Assembly: GCF_051020975.1 (NCBI RefSeq)
Contig: NC_135042.1
Location: forward strand, 960,001-1,024,000
Reading direction: 5' to 3'
From: Osmia lignaria lignaria
Lineage: Eukaryota; Arthropoda; Insecta; Hymenoptera; Megachilidae
Length of the DNA: 64,000 bases
Shown: piece by piece, positions 60,501 to 64,000 of the stretch
Layout of the letters: every line of letters starts with the position of its first letter
How positions within the stretch are numbered: the stretch's first letter is position 1
Position numbers and translations under genes: made by a program
Notes under the pieces: model-generated
Seen by the model: the letters and a program-made list of their open reading frames with translations, nothing else
Told to the model about the DNA's origin: nothing
Databases searched by the model: none

Positions 60501-62790
60501 TTTAGGCCCGATATAGTGCAGAACAACACAAACCGGAGCAAAATCGTGCAAGGAAGTGCGTTTTCAGCGAGGAATGGGTCAAATCGGGCTGTAATTGTTG
60601 AACCGTCGCTGATATCGTCAAACTCTAGACGGAAATGTGCTATTTGGGTCCGATATAGTGCAGAGCAACACAAACCGGAGCAAAATCGTGCAAGGAAGTG
60701 CGTTTTCAACGAGAAATGTTTCAAATCGGGCTGTGATTGTTGAACCGTCGCTGGTATCGTCAAACTCTCGACGCAAATGTGGTATTTGGATCCGAAATAG
60801 TGCTAAACGACACAAACCGGAGCAAAATCGTGCAAGGAATTGCGTTTACAGCGAGAAATGTGTCAGATCGGGCTGTAATTGTTGAACCCTCGCTGATATC
60901 GTCAAACTCTCGACGCAAATGTTCTACTTGGGTCCGAAGTAGTGCCAAACGACAAAAACCGGGGCAAAATCGTGCAAGGGAGTGCGTTTTCAGCGAGAAA
61001 TGGGTCAAATCGGGCTGTAATTGTTGAACCGTCGCTGATATCGTCAAACTCTCGACGGAAATGTGCTATTTGGGTCCGATTTAATGCAGAACGGCACAAA
61101 CCGGAGCAAAATCGTGCATGGGAGTGCGTACTCAGCGAGAAATGGGTCAAATCGGGCTGTAATTGTTGAAACGTCGCTGATATCGTCAAACTCTCGACGG
61201 AAATGTGCAATTTGGGTCCGATATAGTGCAGAACGACACAAACCGGAGCAAAATCGGGCAAGGAAGTGCGTTTACAGCGAGAAATGCTTCAAATCGGGCT
61301 GTAATTGCTGAACCGTCGCTGATATCGTCAAACTCTCGACGGAAATGTGCTACTTGTGTCCGATATAGTGCAGAACGACACAAACCGGAGCAAAATCGTG
61401 CAAGGAAGTGCGTTTACAGCGAGAAATGCTTCAAATCGGGCTGTAATTGCTGATCCGTCGCTGATATCGTCAAACTCTCGACGGAAATGTGCTATTTGGG
61501 TCCGATATAGTGCAGAACGACACAAACCGGAGCAAAATCGTGCAAGGAAGTGCGTTTACAGCGGGAAATGGGTCAAATCGGGCTGTAATTGTTGAACCGT
61601 CGCTGATATCGTGAAACTCTTGACGGAAATGGGCTACTTGCGTCCGATATAGTGCAGAACGACACAAACCGGAGCAAAATCGTGCAAGGAAGTGCGTTTG
61701 CAGCGAGAAATGGGCCAAATCGGGCTGTAATTGTTGAACCGTCACTGATATCGTCAAACTCTCGACGGAAATGTGCTATTTGGGTCCGATATAGTGCAGA
61801 ACGACACAAACCGGAGGCAAATCGTGCAAGGAAGTGCGTTTACAGCGAGAAATGTCTCAAATCGGGCTGTAATTGTTGAACCGTCGCAGATATCGTCAAA
61901 CTCTCGACGGAAACGTGCTACTTGGGTCCGATATAGTGCAGAACGACACAAGCCGGAGCAAAATCGTGCAAGGAATTGCGTTTACAGCGAGAAATGTGTC
62001 AGATCGGGCTGTAATTGTTGAACCGTCGCTGATATCGTCAAACTCTCGACGCAAATGTTCTACTTGGGTCCGAAGTAGTGCAAAACGACACAAACCGGGG
62101 CAAAATCGTGCAAGGGAGTGCGTTTTCAGCGAGAAATGGGTCAAATCGGGCTGTAATTGTTGAACCGTCGCTGATATCGTCAAACTCTCGACGGAAGTGT
62201 GCTTTAGGCCCGATATAGTGCAGAACAACACAAACCGGAGCAAAATCGTGCAAGGAAGTGCGTTTTCAGCGAGGAATGGGTCAAATCGGGCTGTAATTGT
62301 TGAACCGTCGCTGATATCGTCAAACTCTAGACGGAAATGTGCTATTTGGGTCCGATATAGTGCAGAACAACACAAACCGGAGCAAAATCGTGCAAGGAAG
62401 TGCGTTTTCAACGAGAAATGTTTCAAATCGGGCTGTGATTGTTGAACCGTCGCTGGTATCGTCAAACTCTCGACGCAAATGTGGTATTTGGATTCGAAAT
62501 AGTGCTAAACGACACAAACCGGAGCAAAATCGTGCAAGGAATTGCGTTTACAGCGAGAAATGTGTCAGATCGGGCTGTAATTGTTGAACCCTCGCTGATA
62601 TCGTCAAACTCTCGACGCAAATGTTCTACTTGGGTCCGAAGTAGTGCAAAACGACACAAACCGGGGCAAAATCGTGCAAGGGAGTGCGTTTTCAGCGAGA
62701 AATGGGTCAAATCGGGCTGTAATTGTTGAACCGTCGCTGATATCGTCAAACTCTCGACGGAAATGTGCTATTTGGGTCCGATTTAATGCA
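53262..62790. repeat. 11-unit HOR register of the 142-bp satellite, about 1562 bp
   Basis: The rare variant GATTTAATGCAGAACGGCAC occurs at 53262, 54829, 56396, 57955, 59518 and 61078, spacings of 1559-1567 bp, close to 11 x 142. It is always followed one unit later by TGTGCAATTTGGG (53388, 54959, 56522, 58079, 59644, 61204). The next GATTTAATG, at 62780, is 1702 bp away, which is 12 units, and one more follows after 426 bp (63206). Other markers, such as TGGTATCGTC, show mixed 11- and 12-unit spacing, so the HOR has gained or lost single units. Confidence 0.85.
57527..62209. repeat. 33-unit duplication of the 142-bp satellite, right copy
   Basis: Right copy (4683 bp) directly abutting the left one. 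The 11-bp length difference is the sum of many single-base insertions and deletions, mostly in runs of A, C, G or T. Examples are CACAACCGG for CACAAACCGG at 57970, GCAAGGAGTG for GCAAGGGAGTG near 57990 and GGGCCGATA for GGGCCCGATA near 58515. Past 62209 the sequence matches the flank that would follow the duplicated segment, with GAACAACACAAACC. Confidence 0.88.
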
Positions 62791-63254
62791 GAACGGCACA
62801 AACCGGAGCAAAATCGTGCATGGGAGTGCGTTTTCAACGAGAAATGTTTCAAATCGGGCTGTGATTGTTGAACCGTCGCTGGTATCGTCAAACTCTCGAC
62901 GCAAATGTGGTACTTGGATCCGAAATAGTGCTAAACGACACAAACCGGAGCAAAATCGTGCAAGGAATTGCGTTTACAGCGAGAAATGTGTCAGATCGGG
63001 CTGTAATTGTTGAACCCTCGCTGATATCGTCAAACTCTCGACGCAAATGTTCTACTTGGGTCCGAAGTAGTGCAAAACGACACAAACCGGGGCAAAATCG
63101 TGCAAGGGAGTGCGTTTTCAGCGAGAAATGGGTCAAATCGGGCTGTAATTGTTGAACCGTCGCTGATATCGTCAAACTCTCGACGGAAATGTGCTATTTG
63201 GGTCCGATTTAATGCAGAACGGCACAAACCGGAGCAAAATCGTGCATGGGAGTG
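62405..63254. repeat. 3-unit tandem duplication (426 bp) in the 142-bp array
   Basis: Two adjacent 426-bp copies. Each has TTTTCAACGAG, TGTGATTGTTG, GCTGGTATCG, then a TGTTCTACTT unit, then a GATTTAATG unit. Markers repeat at 62439/62865 and 62780/63206. This explains why the last GATTTAATG variants are only three units apart. The differences seen are substitutions, among them TATTTGGATTCG versus TACTTGGATCCG (about 62485/62911). Confidence 0.8.
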
Positions 63255-64000
63255 CGTATTCAGCGAGAAATGGGTCAAATCGGGCTGTAATTGTTGAACC
63301 GTCGCTGATATCGTCAAACTCTCGACGGAAGTGTGCTTTGGTCCCGATATAGTGCAGAACAAAACAAACCGGAGCAAAGTCGTGCAAGGAAGTGCGTTTA
63401 CAGCGAGAAATGGGTCAAATCGGGCTGTAATTGTTCAACGGTCGCTGATATCGTCAAACTCTCGACGGAAATGTGCTATTTGGGTCCGATATAGTGCAGA
63501 ACGACACAAACCGGGGCAAAATCGTGCAAGGGAGTGCGTTTTCAGCGAGAAACGGGACAAATCGGGCAGTAATTTTTGTACCGTCGCTGATATCGTCAAA
63601 CTGTAGAAGGAAATGTGCTATTCGGGTCCGATATAGTGCAGAACAACACAAACCGGAGCAAAATCGTGCAAGGAAGTGCGTTTTCAGCGAGAAATGGGTC
63701 AAATCGGGCTGTGATTGTTGAACCGTCGCTGATATCGTCAAACTCTCGACGGAAATGTGCTATTTGGGTCCGATATAGTGCAGAACGACACAAACCGGAG
63801 CAAAATCGTGCAAGGAAGTGCGTTTACAGCGGGAAATGGGTCAAATCGGGCTGTAATTGTTGAACCGTCGCTGATATCGTCAAACTCTCGACGGAAGTGT
63901 GCTTTAGGCCCGATATAGTGCAGAACGACACAAACCGGAGCAAAATCGTGCAAGGAAGTGCGTTTACAGCGGGAAATGGGTCAAATCGGGCTGTAATTGT
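63255..64000. repeat. right-hand tail of the 142-bp array
   Basis: About five units with some private changes, such as TTTGGTCCCGATATAG (63338), TGTTCAACGGTCGC (63432), GGCAGTAATTTTTGTACCG (63564) and CTGTAGAAGGAAATG (63601). The last two units return to the common form with TTTAGGCCCG. The array continues past the window edge. Confidence 0.7.

Larger units (their letters stand above)
51388..64000. repeat. 142-bp satellite array, about 89 tandem units
   Basis: Head-to-tail array of a 142-bp unit, unrelated by eye to the 322-bp unit. Landmarks in each unit are TGGGTCCGATATAGTGCAG, ACACAAACCGGAGCAAAATC, GTGCGTTTACAGCGAGAAA, AAATCGGGCTGTAATTG and CTGATATCGTCAAACTC. Nearly every unit has an EcoRV site (GATATC), lost in the GGTATC and GATCATCG variants. 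Main variable positions are TTTACAGCG versus TTTTCAGCG, TGTGCTATTT versus TGTTCTACTT, and GATATAG versus GATTTAATG. The array runs off the right end of the window. A unit slightly shorter than one nucleosome core and HOR structure fit a heterochromatic satellite. I do not recognise the family by name. Confidence 0.98.

Noticed and set aside
51402..63953. Overlapping frames up to 207 codons on both strands of array 2
   Set aside because: The 142-bp unit is 1 mod 3, so frames shift each unit and can remain open over several units. Typical starts are GTG or TTG (for example 53389, 53531 and 53709). Long ones arise where one-base indels, probably errors, switch frame.
1..64000. CRISPR array
   Set aside because: The repeats abut directly with periods of 322 and 142 bp and have no unique spacers. 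No cas-like gene is present.
1..64000. Transposon, retroviral or viral insertion
   Set aside because: Periodicity is unbroken in both arrays apart from 1-3 bp indels. No terminal repeats, target-site duplications or coding relics of mobile elements were seen.

Overview
This window contains only satellite DNA. I see no protein-coding gene, tRNA, rRNA, transposon or CRISPR array. It holds two unrelated tandem-repeat arrays separated by a run of exactly 100 N. Long homogenised arrays with nested higher-order repeats (HORs), and no gene in 64 kb, point to eukaryotic constitutive heterochromatin such as a centromere, pericentromere or subtelomere. The sequence alone does not tell me the species or even the kingdom. 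The N run and the clean multi-kilobase repeats suggest a long-read assembly scaffolded across a gap.

Array 1 (1-51287) is about 159 head-to-tail copies of a 322-bp unit (occasionally 321 or 323 bp). Two main unit types differ by linked variants. Type A has GATGCGTAGTTCTCGAG followed by ATATCAAG. Type B has GAAGCGTAGTTTTCGAG followed by ATATCGAG. Type B often also carries ACTAGTGCGAGCC where A usually has ACTATTGCGAGCT. The order of variants shows a patchwork of nested HORs: 5/11 units (1-5.2 kb), 7 units (5.4-11.05 kb), 16 units (13-20.5 kb), 4 units (15.2-18.1 kb), 6 units (18.8-22.6 kb), 4 units (25.8-28.7 kb), 5 units (28.8-31.6 kb), a 17-unit duplication of 5473 bp (30.9-41.8 kb), a 10-unit duplication of 3217 bp (about 40.7-46.6 kb) and 6 units again (45.0-49.3 kb). 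The last 1.15 kb before the gap is another copy of the segment at 35.0 kb.

Each 322-bp unit has a conserved internal layout. It contains a decamer, CGAGATATTT or its complement, two to four times per unit in both orientations and with 10-bp or 50-bp spacing. It also has a 24-nt perfect mirror repeat rich in GAA, and a degenerate internal duplication 114 bp apart.

Array 2 (51388-64000) is about 89 copies of an unrelated 142-bp unit. An 11-unit register (about 1562 bp) recurs at least six times. On top of it lies a recent tandem duplication of 33 units (copies 52833-57526 and 57527-62209), and near the end a 3-unit (426 bp) duplication. Its copies differ by many single-base indels in homopolymers, which look more like consensus errors than mutation.

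Short open frames recur once per unit in both arrays because the same unit is repeated. The recurrent frames I checked start with TTG or GTG and the main one lacks any ATG in the consensus, so I annotate none of them as genes.
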